A stretch of DNA of 64,000 nt from contig PUQB01000780.1 of assembly GCA_003024785.1 (NCBI GenBank), positions 35,735 to 99,734 of the forward strand. Reading direction: 5' to 3'. Each line of letters opens with the position of its first letter. Position 1 is the stretch's first letter. This DNA is from Selaginella tamariscina. Lineage: Eukaryota > Streptophyta > Lycopodiopsida > Selaginellales > Selaginellaceae. Below are positions 1 through 10,583 of the stretch, one piece after another. The notes below the pieces were generated by a model that saw only the letters and a program-made list of their open reading frames with translations, made no database searches and was not told the DNA's origin. Position numbers and translations under genes: made by a program.

Positions 1-531
1 ATAAACCAATTAACTTGAGGTTAAAGTTCATAAGTCTAGAAACTCACTTTCTAAAGTTAGCTGAAAATAACACATATATTCGTCCATTGTACTCCACCGA
101 AAAAATATCCATGAGTTGTGCATAGCAAACTTCACCTGCATGGACAAAAAATTACACTATTTACAACATGATATTAACTTCAAAAAACATGCCTGTGTTG
201 TCAGGGTCTTGTGTCACCATTGTACTGCCTGACTTGAAGATTGTTCCACGAATACAAATAGCTTTGTGTCCAAAGCATTCCTGGTTCATAATTCCAGTCG
301 CCTGGAACTCCACTCCTATAAGGCGTGCAAGTGCTTCCACCTGCAATGTAGAAATATGCTTGCCTTTTTGCCGGGTTACAAGGACTCCTGTCTCTGAAAT
401 CCTTCTCCCCAATCTCTAGAACCCATGTCCATACATTGTTTCCATACCTCCATAGCTAAGTCTTTGAACTTACCACAACTATTCCATTTTTCACCAACAC
501 CTTCTCCAATGAACCTGTAGAAATTATGCAC
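1..531 (-). pseudogene. Unrecognised coding fragments left of the giant element
   Basis: Two minus-strand open stretches are visible. One runs from about 560 to 397 and contains FYRFIGEGVGEKW and LAMEVWKQCMDMG, ending in a stop near 397. The other, in a different frame, runs 412-161 and contains HISTLQVEALARLIG and GTIFKSGSTMVTQDP. No family is recognised. Because the other side of the proposed element (14.2-17 kb) also codes on the minus strand, this could be the severed C-terminal part of that transposase-like gene. That is inference and was not tested by alignment. Single frameshifts make it a relic. Confidence 0.3.
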
Positions 532-650
532 GTTGTAACTTAAAGTGGGCATGATACGTGAAAATGGGAATATAAAATAAATTACTAATTAATACTTAAG
601 TTTTAATTATTAATTAATCATTTAATTAATATGTAATTAAGCCTTAAATA
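532..650 (+). repeat. Left terminal inverted repeat and subterminal AT-rich zone
   Basis: The core GTTGTAAC lies at 532-539. After about 26 bases the sequence becomes AT-rich and follows the left half of the MITE at 21638 closely (shared GTGAAAATGG/ATGAAAATGG, GGAATATAAAA, TAATACTTA, TTAATTATTAAT). Confidence 0.6.
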
Positions 651-831
651 TTAATTAATTAATTAATTAATCCTTCAATAACCTTACTTAGTAAGGAATA
701 TTCCTAAAATATCTTAGAATATTCATATTATTCTAAAAATAGTTTACAATAATGAAGAAATACTATCAAACATAATTACAAATGAAATCATTTTCTTATC
801 AACATGTTAATTTTTTATAAATACTTTCTTC

Positions 832-2000
832 CTAACCATACAGAGAAATCTTCCTCATTTTGTCTAAATCATCACTCTCCGGATTAATCAAATCATTTTG
901 GTCAATATCTTGATGTTGTTGCCACCACTTAACACTCTCACGAATGCAATTGGGAGTTGCCATCCTTGTTAATACATAAGATGTAATAAGAAAGGTCTGC
1001 ATAAAGGCTCATCTAAAAATGACGTTCCTTAAGAATAATATTATAAAGCGCCCGGTTGCTATCCTTCATTTTATAAAATTCAAAATCACGAGAAAGAAAA
1101 GCTTCAGGAAATGTTGATACGGTGGATACTGCTCACAAAAATTTTCGAGATTCTTCTTTCTGAGGCACGTATCCAAGTAGTTCACTAGCTCATCCATGAT
1201 ATCGGTATCAGAATATGGATCGAAAGTGATTGGATGAATACAAGCAATGTTTTGGTTGAGCATAGCCTTCTGAGGAGAGTCGTCTACACTAAGATATGTG
1301 TTCTTCATTATCCTTAAGCGACTGATCTCCCCATGAGTCCCAATTATTCTTTCATTCTTGAAGAAGTATGGCTTGCTTTCCTTTCTTATATTGTGAAATT
1401 CGAGAGGTTTATAACATATTCGCTGGTCAAAAATCCAATCTTTACGAATCACCTCTTCTGCAACACTACAATGTTTCTTAAGCAAATTCAACAGCGGTGT
1501 TAAGTTATGAATCTGCATGCATGACCAAATCCCCACAAGCGCACCCATCTCCTTAAGCTTTTGAAAGAGACGATCCAACCCTGGACGAAAAATAATATCA
1601 TATCGAAATTTACCATGACAAGGAATGAAATCTCCTTGTTTGATTTCTTTTTTCCTATCCTCGGGCCTTTGTCGATGAAGCAGAACACCATTGACATCCA
1701 ACAACACAATATGGCCATGAGTAACATGGATAGCGTTGCCTCTTGAATACTTTGCAAATCACTTGTTTGCTCCCTTTCACATTTATCCGTTGCCACTATC
1801 TCGTTGCCTATCCCTTCATCATTTAATTGTACATCATCCTTACAAGATTCAGATATTGCATGCGCTGAAGAAATTGATTTCGGAACTGAAGCCAATAAAA
1901 ATGATGATGAAAAAACTGAAGTGGCCCCCATGGTAACGATGTTTTGAGCTGCATTATTATCCATTTCCTGCATGAACTCTGTCATTCTGACATGTGGCAC
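832..2000 (-). pseudogene. FCP1/NIF-like HAD phosphatase relic
   Basis: Residues encoded from about 1740 down to 1066 give a recognisable FCP1-homology (CTD small phosphatase) domain. Motif I is VLLDVNGVLLHR, in which the second Asp of the usual DxDx(T/V) is Asn. A mid-domain WSCM follows, and the acidic motif is LSVDDSPQKAML. Known members dephosphorylate phosphoserine on proteins such as the RNA polymerase II CTD. The Asn substitution suggests weak or no catalysis, although DxN variants exist among plant relatives. An acidic, Ser-rich N-terminal stretch (2000-1740) lies in another frame, so an indel or unseen intron is needed. Near 1110 the frame shifts again to PEAFLSRDFEFYKMKDSNRA. A last exon (about 966-832: CIRESVKWWQQHQDID...DKMRKISLYG, then stop) may complete it. 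It lies just downstream of, and in the same direction as, the ParB-like gene. Confidence 0.55.
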
Positions 2001-2254
2001 AAGAAATTGTCGCCAAACCCCTCTCTTACCTCATGCCAATGCTGAAAATCCATGTTCTCAATTGTTTCATTACATCTGCAAAATGATAATTAGCTGACCT
2101 TAAAATTATCAAGGTATATTATTTACCTTGTTAATGTGTGACCCATGTTTGAACTAAAAGCTTCATTAATCCTTGAGAATTTATTTTCTGTACAAATATA
2201 AACGAAATATACAAAAATGCCTTATGTTACACTCATTTACAACTATTCGTCACT

Positions 2255-5200
2255 CTAAGAACTCATTAACAATTCTTCTTCGCTATTACCTTCTGAGTGA
2301 GGCGAAGAAGGTCTAAGCCGCTTGTGAGATGGTTCAAGATCTTCTGTATCTTCTTGATGTTTCCATGGGTAATGGAGTGTGTGAATGTTCTGTACTCCTC
2401 GAGATAACTTCCGGTCTAATATCTGATTGAAGTTCGTCTCAGACTCCGACATTGAACCAGATTCGTCTTCAGAGCTATCGCACTTATCTGGAGGGAACTT
2501 TCTCAAATACTCCTTATGGTCGTTGGGGTAGTCAGTTGAGAACCTATCTATCCACTTGTTCAGGTCCTCAACCATGGTCTTATCCTTTTCAACGGCAAAC
2601 ACACATGTATCCGAAGGTAACACTCCTTCAAGACGGACCCCCTAGTGCAGTAGTCAAAAACCCACGCATCACTGTGAGGACCCCTGATCAAGTTGACGAT
2701 GCTCCGTGCCGCTTGACTTGATGTTTGGATAACGTACATTGCCGAATACGTCACTCTCACCTATCGGTGTATCGGATGGAGGTTCAGGGCCGTTGGAGTG
2801 CAAACAGATGCCTGGCCAGTCATTTGGAAGTTTGAAATTGTTTGGCGCATTCCTAACAACCAAGTGAACAACCGAATCAATGCACTTCGGATCAGCATCA
2901 TTCATATAAAATCCTGTCCAACGATGTTTATTCTCTTGGCAAAGGAGAAGGCAAAGGTATCGGTGACATGAGCAAGAATCAAGAAATAAATACCTGAAAA
3001 CGTAGATATCAGTCAAGAGTGCAAGTATGAATTCAATAATAAATACCTTCTTTGTACATACTTGCACGGCTAAGTTTCTCCACCAAATCCTCTAGTGTCC
3101 TGTCTGTCGAAGGATTTTTTGACACCCGCCGATCCATCACGAACAATTGAAACGGTTTCCTACAAGCAGTGATGTACCCCATAAAGTCTCCGAATCCAAC
3201 AACAAACATCTGTAGGGCTTGTCGTGATTCGTAGCATCCTCCTTTATAAGGTTCAACTCGGTTCTCCGCTGCTGAAGGACTGCCATAAGAGAAGGCGTCA
3301 TCGCAATGTTCTCCTTTTGGCGTTGGCGTGCAATAGATTCTTGCCCAGATCTTCCGATTGATTCACCCATTCGACAAGCATATCATCATTTGTCACATGC
3401 AAATATTTGCTGACCTCTTCGTATGTTGAAGCCGATCCAACCCAGTTTGTGGCAGTGTATTCCCAACCACTCCTTGAAGTGCCTGACCGTCTTCAACTCC
3501 ATTGCCTTGAGATGAAAAGGAGAGGTGGGCTGCTGTTGTTAATCTGTATTTGCCATCAATCACCAAATCAGCCAAGACTTCCATCTCCTCCATCGTTGTT
3601 CCATTTAAAGGCTTCAACCATGTGAGCTTGAAATCGTTGTCTACATCCTTTATAGATTGAACAGACTTAGCCTTCGGCGTCTTACTGGGTTTCTTTGCAG
3701 ACTTCTCTGAGGGCTCCACTTCACTTGTCTGCTTCTTCTTCAGTGTTCCTTTTGCAAAGGATTCCATAATCCCCAACCATTTGGCAAAGATCCTATCCTC
3801 GGGACAAGAAATCAACATCATCAAAAAGGATGTTTCCTTCCCGCCCACCTGGGCAAAATCAACTGCTACAATTTCTTCAACTCTCTGAAAAAAAGACAGA
3901 TTAATATACCGGCGAGATAAATCCCGCCCAAACAATTTGCTTACCCGGTAGTCCGCAGATTGTGTATTCCCTGCGGTAGCTCTTTGTGGTCGCTGAAGAG
4001 ATTCCCACACGGCTCGCGTGTGTTTGAACTTCTCCCATATTTTGCTGTTGTAGTGGTTGGTGTTGCAGCGTCCCATTCCGCCGATAACTTATGGTACTGC
4101 TCGATTGTGAGATTCGGCTTCGCTAAAAACGCCGATCTTTTCGTCAGCTTCTCACGGGTATGCTCGGAAAGTTTTGTTGCCATCGTTCCTTTGTTGTGTT
4201 CGTCGAGAAGTCGTTGGGCTGCCGTTATTGTGTGCTGGCCACTAATGATGTAGTACTTGATTGATCTATTCTCCGTCTGAACCTTCCTCATTTGTTCCGG
4301 TGTTGTGATCCACACTTTGTCAGCGCCTTTGTTCTCTCGTAGTATGCGCACAAAACAGCATTATGTGGAACGGTGTAAGAATTGTCGTCCTTCATCTTCT
4401 CCATGAGCTCAGCTACACGTTCCTGATTGAGTGGCCTGTAATTGAAGTTTGGGTTGACGCTGCAATACTTAACCCTACACTCGTAAATCCTATCATCCAA
4501 CATCATTTCCTTGTGGCTTATTGCAGCATGGGATGCCACAGGTGCAGCTGACAAAACGACGATGATTTTCTTCTACGATCCGAATCAACATGTGTGATCC
4601 CCGATTGATGCTGTTCTAATGTTCTCGGCACACTCTTCCAGCTCCCGAAATTTGCTAAGCAAATTGAACGTGATCTGTAAAGAACCTGAGACCAAGCCAC
4701 CCTCTCAATCTCCTTATGATGTCGCTGTGTTCTTCTTCAATGTGAAGAGGGAAGATTGCTCCACTTGTGGATTTTCTGTATTGTGAAGCAATATCTCCTG
4801 AGAATACACCTACTCGATGAGTCTGAAGATCTTCGAAGTAGACATCCAGTTGGATCCCCTCCATAGATGGGCTTTCGTTGAGTTGAAGAAGAACTCCAGG
4901 TCAACATCATTAGTGAACACGTGAACGTCATTATCCACAAGTCGACAAAACCACCCGAAATTAATGTTGTAACTGGCGACCTCTGGATCCGAGAACGTGA
5001 CATTGGATGGAACAAGGCATATGTGTCGAGCATCTTCAATCTGGGTTCGCAGCATGCTTTCGGATGCTTGACTAGCACACCCACTTTCCATTGTTTTGCT
5101 TGTCCATGCGATGTGACAGAGGTTAGTTTGACAGCAACCATGGTTGTTCCAATGCGCTTCCCGTTTAGTTTGAAATATGGCCAAGTTGATTCCAGAATCC

Positions 5201-5380
5201 CCCTGCCCATCTCTTCTCCTGCTCTCGTCTTTAATGTCACCTCAATTCCACATCTGAATACAAAAATGATTAGTTCAAGCACATATCCGAGTATAACAGA
5301 TTTTATTTTAATTCTTACCCAGAATTTGACGACGACTCCATACTAATGACTCGATCTCCTTGTTTAATTAAATCGTCCTT
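2255..5380 (-). pseudogene. ParB/Srx-like domain protein with possible DNA-methylase fold
   Basis: A long minus-strand gene is reconstructed from shifted frames. The 5' exon (5380-5319, KDDLIKQGDRVIS) joins across a 65-bp GT-AG intron (5254-5318) to CGIEVTLKTRAGEEMGRGI, a module also found in the gene at 10.6 kb. From about 4500 to 4180 a ParB N-terminal/sulfiredoxin-like domain follows: FNYRPLNQERVAELMEKMK, later YYIISGQHTITAAQRLLDE, resembling the RPL..R..L and G.H...A motifs. A Lys/Ser-rich linker (about 3750-3650) comes next. Near 2700-2580 WVFDYCTRGSVLKE and CVFAVEKDKTMV resemble motifs I and II of a SAM-dependent DNA methyltransferase. ParB-methylase fusions are known from phages and bacterial mobile elements. 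A Glu/Ser-rich tail ends at 2255. At least three single-base shifts are needed, so it is probably dead. The methylase reading is tentative because no clear DPPY/NPPY was seen. Confidence 0.5.
3885..3944 (-). other. 60-bp GT-AG intron containing one palindrome copy
   Basis: On the minus strand, CCGG|GTAAGC...TTTTTTTCAG|AGAG delimits a 60-nt intron, a multiple of three without stops. Splicing joins SADYR to RVEEIVAVDFAQ. Inside it, at 3911-3928, is GGCGAGATAAATCCCGCC, a two-mismatch copy of the palindrome that forms the arrays at 5.7 and 9.7 kb. Confidence 0.6.
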
Positions 5381-5483
5381 CTGCAAAATAATACACTATG
5401 AATACAAATCATATAAAAACGCACACACACTTGTATAAACCCGAATATACAAAAATAATACACAGAGAGAAGTGGACGGAATT

Positions 5484-5567
5484 AACTGTCCAAAGCTCAC
5501 TTTGTGCTAGTGCAAAAGAAAGATAACATTTCTTTAGAACCACCACAAATGTGAGCTCTGGACAGTT
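5484..5567. other. Stem-loop, 23-bp arms
   Basis: AACTGTCCAAAGCTCAC (from 5484) pairs with GTGAGCTCTGGACAGTT (to 5567). The stem extends inward by TTTGTG/CACAAAT, leaving a loop of about 37 nt. There is one mismatch and one bulge. It sits upstream of the first visible exon of the ParB-like gene and next to palindrome array 1. It could be a transcribed hairpin (miRNA-like size), a terminator-like structure, or a small MITE. Confidence 0.5.
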
Positions 5568-5679
5568 TTACATAGATTCCTAGCTTTTACTCGAAATATT
5601 ATGATAAGATGATAAAAGTAAATAAAATGAGATATGCAACTTATATATACTAATACACATATATATTCATGGAAGGTGC

Positions 5680-6778
5680 GGCGGGATTAATCTCGCCACC
5701 CCTTCAATGCCTCCTGAAAGAGTGGGCGGGATTAATCTCGCCACCTTTCTGGAGGCCTTGAACGGGAGTGCGGAATTAATCTTGCCACCCTTCTCGGTCT
5801 CAGAGAGAACTGGCAGGATTTATTTGGCACACCCCTTCAGTGACTCCAGAAAGGCGGCGGGATTAATCTCGCCCACCATGTAAGGGATGGTAAATGAATC
5901 TCGCCACCCTTCCCAGTCTCTCCATTGGTATGTTGTAAACCTTTACGTTCAGACAAAACGTTTGGGATTGGTCCGACTCACCAATGGAGAAAAAGGAAGG
6001 GTGGCATTCACCCAACAGGCATTGAAGGCTCGGCGGGATTAATCCCGCCATCGCCCTAGCCGGGATTAATCCCCAGGCTTGCAACTGCGGCGGGAATCCA
6101 CTCGATCCGCGCAGGCAATGTGGCGGGATTAATCCCGCCACCCAGGCCCTTCACTCGGGCCTTAGTCAGCGGGATTAATCCCGCCGGACACCAATGCCCT
6201 GTGCAGAATTCGGCGGGATTAATCCCGCCGCCTAGGCCCTTTAGGTAGGCCTTTGGCGGTGGGATAAATCCCACCCAATTCTGCGCAGGGCATGCGTAGG
6301 CGGTGGGATCAATCTCGCTGCCCAGGCCCTTCACTTGGGCCTTAGTCAGCGGGATTAATCCTGTCGGACGCCAATGCCCTATGCGAAATTCGGCGGGATT
6401 AATCCCGCCGCCTACGCCCTTCAGGTAGGCCTTTGGCAGCGGGATAAATCCCGCCGATTCCTTGCAGGGCATGCGTAGGCGGCGAGATTAATCCCGCCGG
6501 ACGCCAATGCCCTATGCAGTATCCGGCGGGATTAATCCCGCCGCCTAGGCCCTTCAGGTAGGCCAATGGCGGCGGGATAAATCCCGCCCGATTCCGCACA
6601 GGGCATGAGTAGGCGGCGGGATTAATCCCGCCACCTAGGCCATTCACTCGGGCCATGTGCGGAGGGATTAATCCCGCCGCTCATTTGGCTAACCAAATTA
6701 CCTGCCTGAAATGGCGGCGGGATTAATCCCGCCGCTACACACGTCTCACCATATAGCGGCAGGATTAATCCCGCCGCT
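5680..6778. repeat. Palindrome array 1 (about 23 copies of GGCGGGATTAATCCCGCC)
   Basis: The 18-bp unit is a perfect palindrome. From 6122 to 6661 consecutive copies start at 6122, 6168, 6212, 6258, 6302, 6348, 6392, 6438, 6481, 6525, 6571, 6615 and 6661, an alternation of about 44 and 46 bp. This makes a higher-order unit of about 90 bp. Copies before 6000 are degenerate (GATTAATCTCGCC, GATTTATTTGGC). Spacers are themselves inverted modules, such as CCTAGGCCCTTCAGGTAGGCC-like and CCAATGCCCTRTGC/GCRCAGGGCATG. It is GC-rich in an otherwise AT-rich region. Reading frames through it give only GGINP/AGLIPP repeats and are not genes. Confidence 0.9.
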
Positions 6779-7190
6779 ACACACACACACATATATATAT
6801 GTATATGTGTGTGTAGGAGAGTGCGTGTATGTGCCAGAGATAGACAAATCAAATAAAATTATACAGATACACACACACACACATATATATGTATATGTAT
6901 ATGTATATACAGGAGAGTGCGTGTGTGTGCGAGAGATAGATAAATAAATAAAATTATATAGATACTGGTACACATAATATATGTATGTATACATAGGTAT
7001 ATATATATATATATATGTGTATATGTATATAGTGTGTATGCGTGTGTGAAACAAATAAAATCATACAGGTAAACAAACACACACACACACATATATATAT
7101 ATACAGGAGTGTGCATGGTGTGCGAGAGATACAATTAACAAATCAATAAAATTATACAGATACACACACACACACATATATATATGTATG

Positions 7191-7223
<33 letters not shown>

Positions 7224-7263
7224 AGGAGTGTGCGTGTGTGCGAGAAATAGATAAATAAATAGA

Positions 7264-7301
<38 letters not shown>

Positions 7302-7361
7302 ATGTATACGAGTGTGCGTGTGTGCGAGAGATAGAGATCTATAGAGAAGAGAGAGAGAAAA

Positions 7362-7435
<74 letters not shown>

Positions 7436-7560
7436 CTGTGTGTGTATATGTATACGAGTGTGCGTGTGTGTGCGAGAGATAGAGATCTAAATTATATTAT
7501 TAAGATACACACACATATAAATATATATGTGAATAAAAATAAATAAATAAACTCAAAGGA
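6779..7560. repeat. Compound CA/TA microsatellite in tandem units of about 90-130 bp
   Basis: Six to eight irregular units each contain an (AC)n(AT)n tract, then GAGTGTGCGTGTGTGCGAGA, then GATAGATAAATAAATAAAAT and ATACAGATACAC. A pure (TA) tract of about 70 bases lies at 7364-7430. All long open frames here are low-complexity artefacts. Confidence 0.85.
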
Positions 7561-8560
7561 GTGTGCGTGTGAGAAAGAGAGAGAGATCTCACCTGTGTGA
7601 GAGAAGGAGATTTCACTGTCGTCGCCCTACAAACCCTAGGAATATACTTAAACCTTAAAAGGAATAGAATATATATTAATCCTAATCAAATATTCCTTCT
7701 AAGAATATACTTAAACCCTAAAAAGAATAAACTATAAATTCGCCCTAAACGAATATTCTTTCATTATATTATCAGCGTGTGCGTGGGCGTGGGTGTATCA
7801 CATACACCCCAAGAATAAATATTATGCAAGGGTTTAACACGTGTGTGTCCATGAGAGTGTTAAAGTTTCACGTGCAGCAATACATATATACACACATAGT
7901 ATTATACACATAGACATACAATGTCATACATATTAGTACATATTAATATTAGAGAGACAGAGTACAAGATTATGTATGGTGTGTATGTATAAGAGAAGAG
8001 TGACAATACATATTATGGATCATGCATGGTGTGTATGTTTGAGAAAAAGAGACAGCACATATTTACATGGATCATGCATGGTGTGTATGTATGAGAGAAG
8101 AGAAAGAGTGTTAACAAATTAAATTCATACACAATGTCATTGCATATATTAGTACACACATATACATACACACGTGTATACACACAGACATACTTACATA
8201 TTACATGTGTAAATTCAATGTGTTACATAGGGTTTAGGGTTTAGGGTTTAGGGTTAGGATGGATCATGCATGGTGTTTATGTATGAGAGGAGTGAGTGTT
8301 ATACACAGATATACATTATACATATTACATAATATTATAACATCAGTACATATTATGGATCATGCATGGTGTGTATGTATGAGAGAAGGGATTATGCATG
8401 GTGACACTGTGTATGTATGAGAGAAGAGATAGAGTGTTAACAAATAAAAACCGTACACATTGCATATATTAATACACATATATACATACACACGTGTATA
8501 CACACAGACATACATATATATTACATGTGTAAATTCAATGTGTTACATACACACAGATTG
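7561..8560. repeat. Satellite-like tandem and direct repeats
   Basis: The motif GGATCATGCATGGTGTGTAT recurs at about 8015, 8068, 8262 and 8352, with variants near 7973 and 8393. A longer block at about 8095-8235 (GTTAACAAAT ... ACACACGTGTATACACACAG ... TGTAAATTCAATGTGTTACAT) recurs at about 8425-8555. Near 7630-7750 a unit with AAGAATATACTTAAACC is repeated. No gene is seen. Confidence 0.75.
8230..8258. repeat. Interstitial telomere-type repeat (TTTAGGG)
   Basis: Three to four TTTAGGG units, the Arabidopsis-type plant telomere repeat, end in a degenerate GGTTAGG. The run is far too short for a chromosome end and sits inside satellite DNA. Confidence 0.85.
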
Positions 8561-9720
8561 AGTACATATAGATCATACATGCGTTGAACATGATGTTTTC
8601 AATAAAGAAGCAACATAAAATTTCTTAACTTTGGTTTAGGGCAATGTGCATGTGTGTACATATGTGTCTTTGTAAGTGCTTCTAATGCGTGTGCACGTGT
8701 ATATATAAATTTATAATCATGTTTATATATAATATGTGCAAAACAAACATCGAATAATTAAGAAAATAATATTAATATACACACAATGACATAATAATAT
8801 ATGATTTTATCTAATATATAGCCATATATAGTTTTAATAATATATATTAATTTAATTGAGAAAATCCTATTAATATATACAAATGTAATAATTACTGAGA
8901 TAATTAAGAATAAAACTAATTTAATTATGATAATCAGGTTTAATATTGGAATATTCTTTCAATATTAAGAAAATAATAAAGAATATCCCATTAATAGTAG
9001 GAAATGTAAATTAATTACTCGAGTAATTAAGAAAATAATAATAATAAACAGACTATGAATATATTTTAAATGATACATAATAATATATCAATTTATTTAT
9101 TGTATTAGTTTATATATATATAATATAAACTTAATAATATATACTTGAATATTAAGAATGTAGAACAATTACAAAAACTTCGTAATATTAAACAGCTTGA
9201 AGCATTTGAATAACATTAAATGCAATTTTAAAACACTCATTGAAATTGGAGAGTATATATGTCAAACTGTCGGTTATTTGTTTCAACTCATCTTAAATTT
9301 TTTTTTCTGTTATTTTAAAAATTTTGAATTTCTGACATAAGTATTATTAGTCTGACATGTAAATTTGAAAATGCATTTAATTTCCCACTCAAATTCAGAT
9401 TTGGTTTTTTCTTTCCGGCAAGGGTTTCTTTATTTCTTTATTTTTCACTCTTTAGATTTTCTTTTTTCTTCTTAGTGATCAGCTCAGGAGCGACATTAAA
9501 TTGGGTGCGCTATTGTTTATAGGAAAGCACGGCGCCTTCAATGCTGTTTATAAGTAAGTATTATAAACAAATTTAGATATATTTATAAAGATTCACTCTC
9601 TTACATTCTCTTTTAAATTTTAGAATTTAGGGATTTAGAAATGCATTAGGATTACAATATATTCTGTTAGGGATTTATCCTGTTTAAATATACCTTTAAC
9701 TTAATATTCTCGGTTAGCCG
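8561..9720. other. AT-rich stretch without a recognised gene
   Basis: This is mostly AT-rich sequence with repeated AAGAAAATAATA and GAATATTC motifs. A T-rich stretch at 9300-9480 has no coding continuity. Nothing supports a gene on either strand. Confidence 0.6.
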
Positions 9721-9721
9721 G

Positions 9722-10436
9722 GGCGGTGGGATTAATCCGGCCATTTTTTTTCGCCTCTTTGAAGAGGTGGCAGGATTAATCCCGCCACCATATCTTTCAT
9801 AGCTATAACAGAATTAGTTCAGGCAATGCTTTTCCGCCTCTTAAAAAGAACAGCGAAATTAATCCCGCCGATAACTCTCTCAACTGATAATGATTTACTT
9901 GAATTTATTAAAAAGAGTTGTCGGCGAGATTAATCTTGCCAACCATTTTAGGAGGCAGAGAAGGGGTGGCGGGATTAATCTCGCCACTACTTCCCTATTT
10001 TAAATATTTGTGGGCACGATTCATCCCAAATCTCTTTGAAATCATAGTTTCGGAGAGAGTTGTGGGCGGGATTAATCCCGCCACTTATTCCCGTCGTCAG
10101 AGTTGTGGGCGGGATTAATTCCGCCGCCTATTCTCCGTCGTTAGTGTTGTGGGCGGGATTAATCCCGCCGACTTTCACAGACGAGGAAAATCCGGCGGCG
10201 GGATTAATCCCGCCGCTACTTCCTCCAACGAGGAAGAGGGGGTGGGATTAATCCCGCCCACAACACTGACGACGGAGAATAGGCGGCGGGATTAATCCTG
10301 CCCACAACTCTGACGATGGGGAATAAGCGGTGGGATTAATCCCGCTGACTCTCTCCGATGAGGTAGAGTCAACGGCGGGATTAATCCCGCCGACTCACTC
10401 TGAAGGGTAGAGTCTGCGGCGGGATTAATCCCGCCC
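9722..10436. repeat. Palindrome array 2 (about 14 copies of the same 18-mer)
   Basis: Copies start at 10065, 10108, 10152, 10197, 10241, 10285, 10329, 10374 and 10418, a spacing of 43-45 bp. Five weaker, irregular copies lie between 9722 and 9980. The palindrome is the same as in array 1, but the spacers differ (CCGTCGTCAGAGTTGT and its complement ACAACNCTGACGANGG). The last copy is about 150 bp upstream of the first coding sequence of the plus-strand transposase relic, so the array occupies its promoter region. Confidence 0.9.
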
Positions 10437-10583
10437 ATTAGTTATATTAATAAAGCATGAGATATTATCTTTATACATAATTATGTATTATTGCACATGC
10501 ATATTATTAAGCAACCGCAGTTATGATTTCTTAGAAATATTGTATAAACAAATATCATAAATAATACAATTATTTATGTGCAG

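Noticed and set aside
5863..6852. Long minus-strand open frames with GGINP and AGLIPP repeats
   Set aside because: They arise only because the palindrome reads through in several frames. There is no start context, composition or family to support a protein.
6711..7546. Open frames rich in YIYIYI, HTHTH and CVCV
   Set aside because: They are translations of CA/TA microsatellites.
8230..8258. Chromosome end
   Set aside because: Only about four TTTAGGG units, with ordinary sequence on both sides.
5680..10436. CRISPR array
   Set aside because: The repeats are regularly spaced palindromes, but spacers recur and are related to one another, the genome is eukaryotic, and no cas genes are present.
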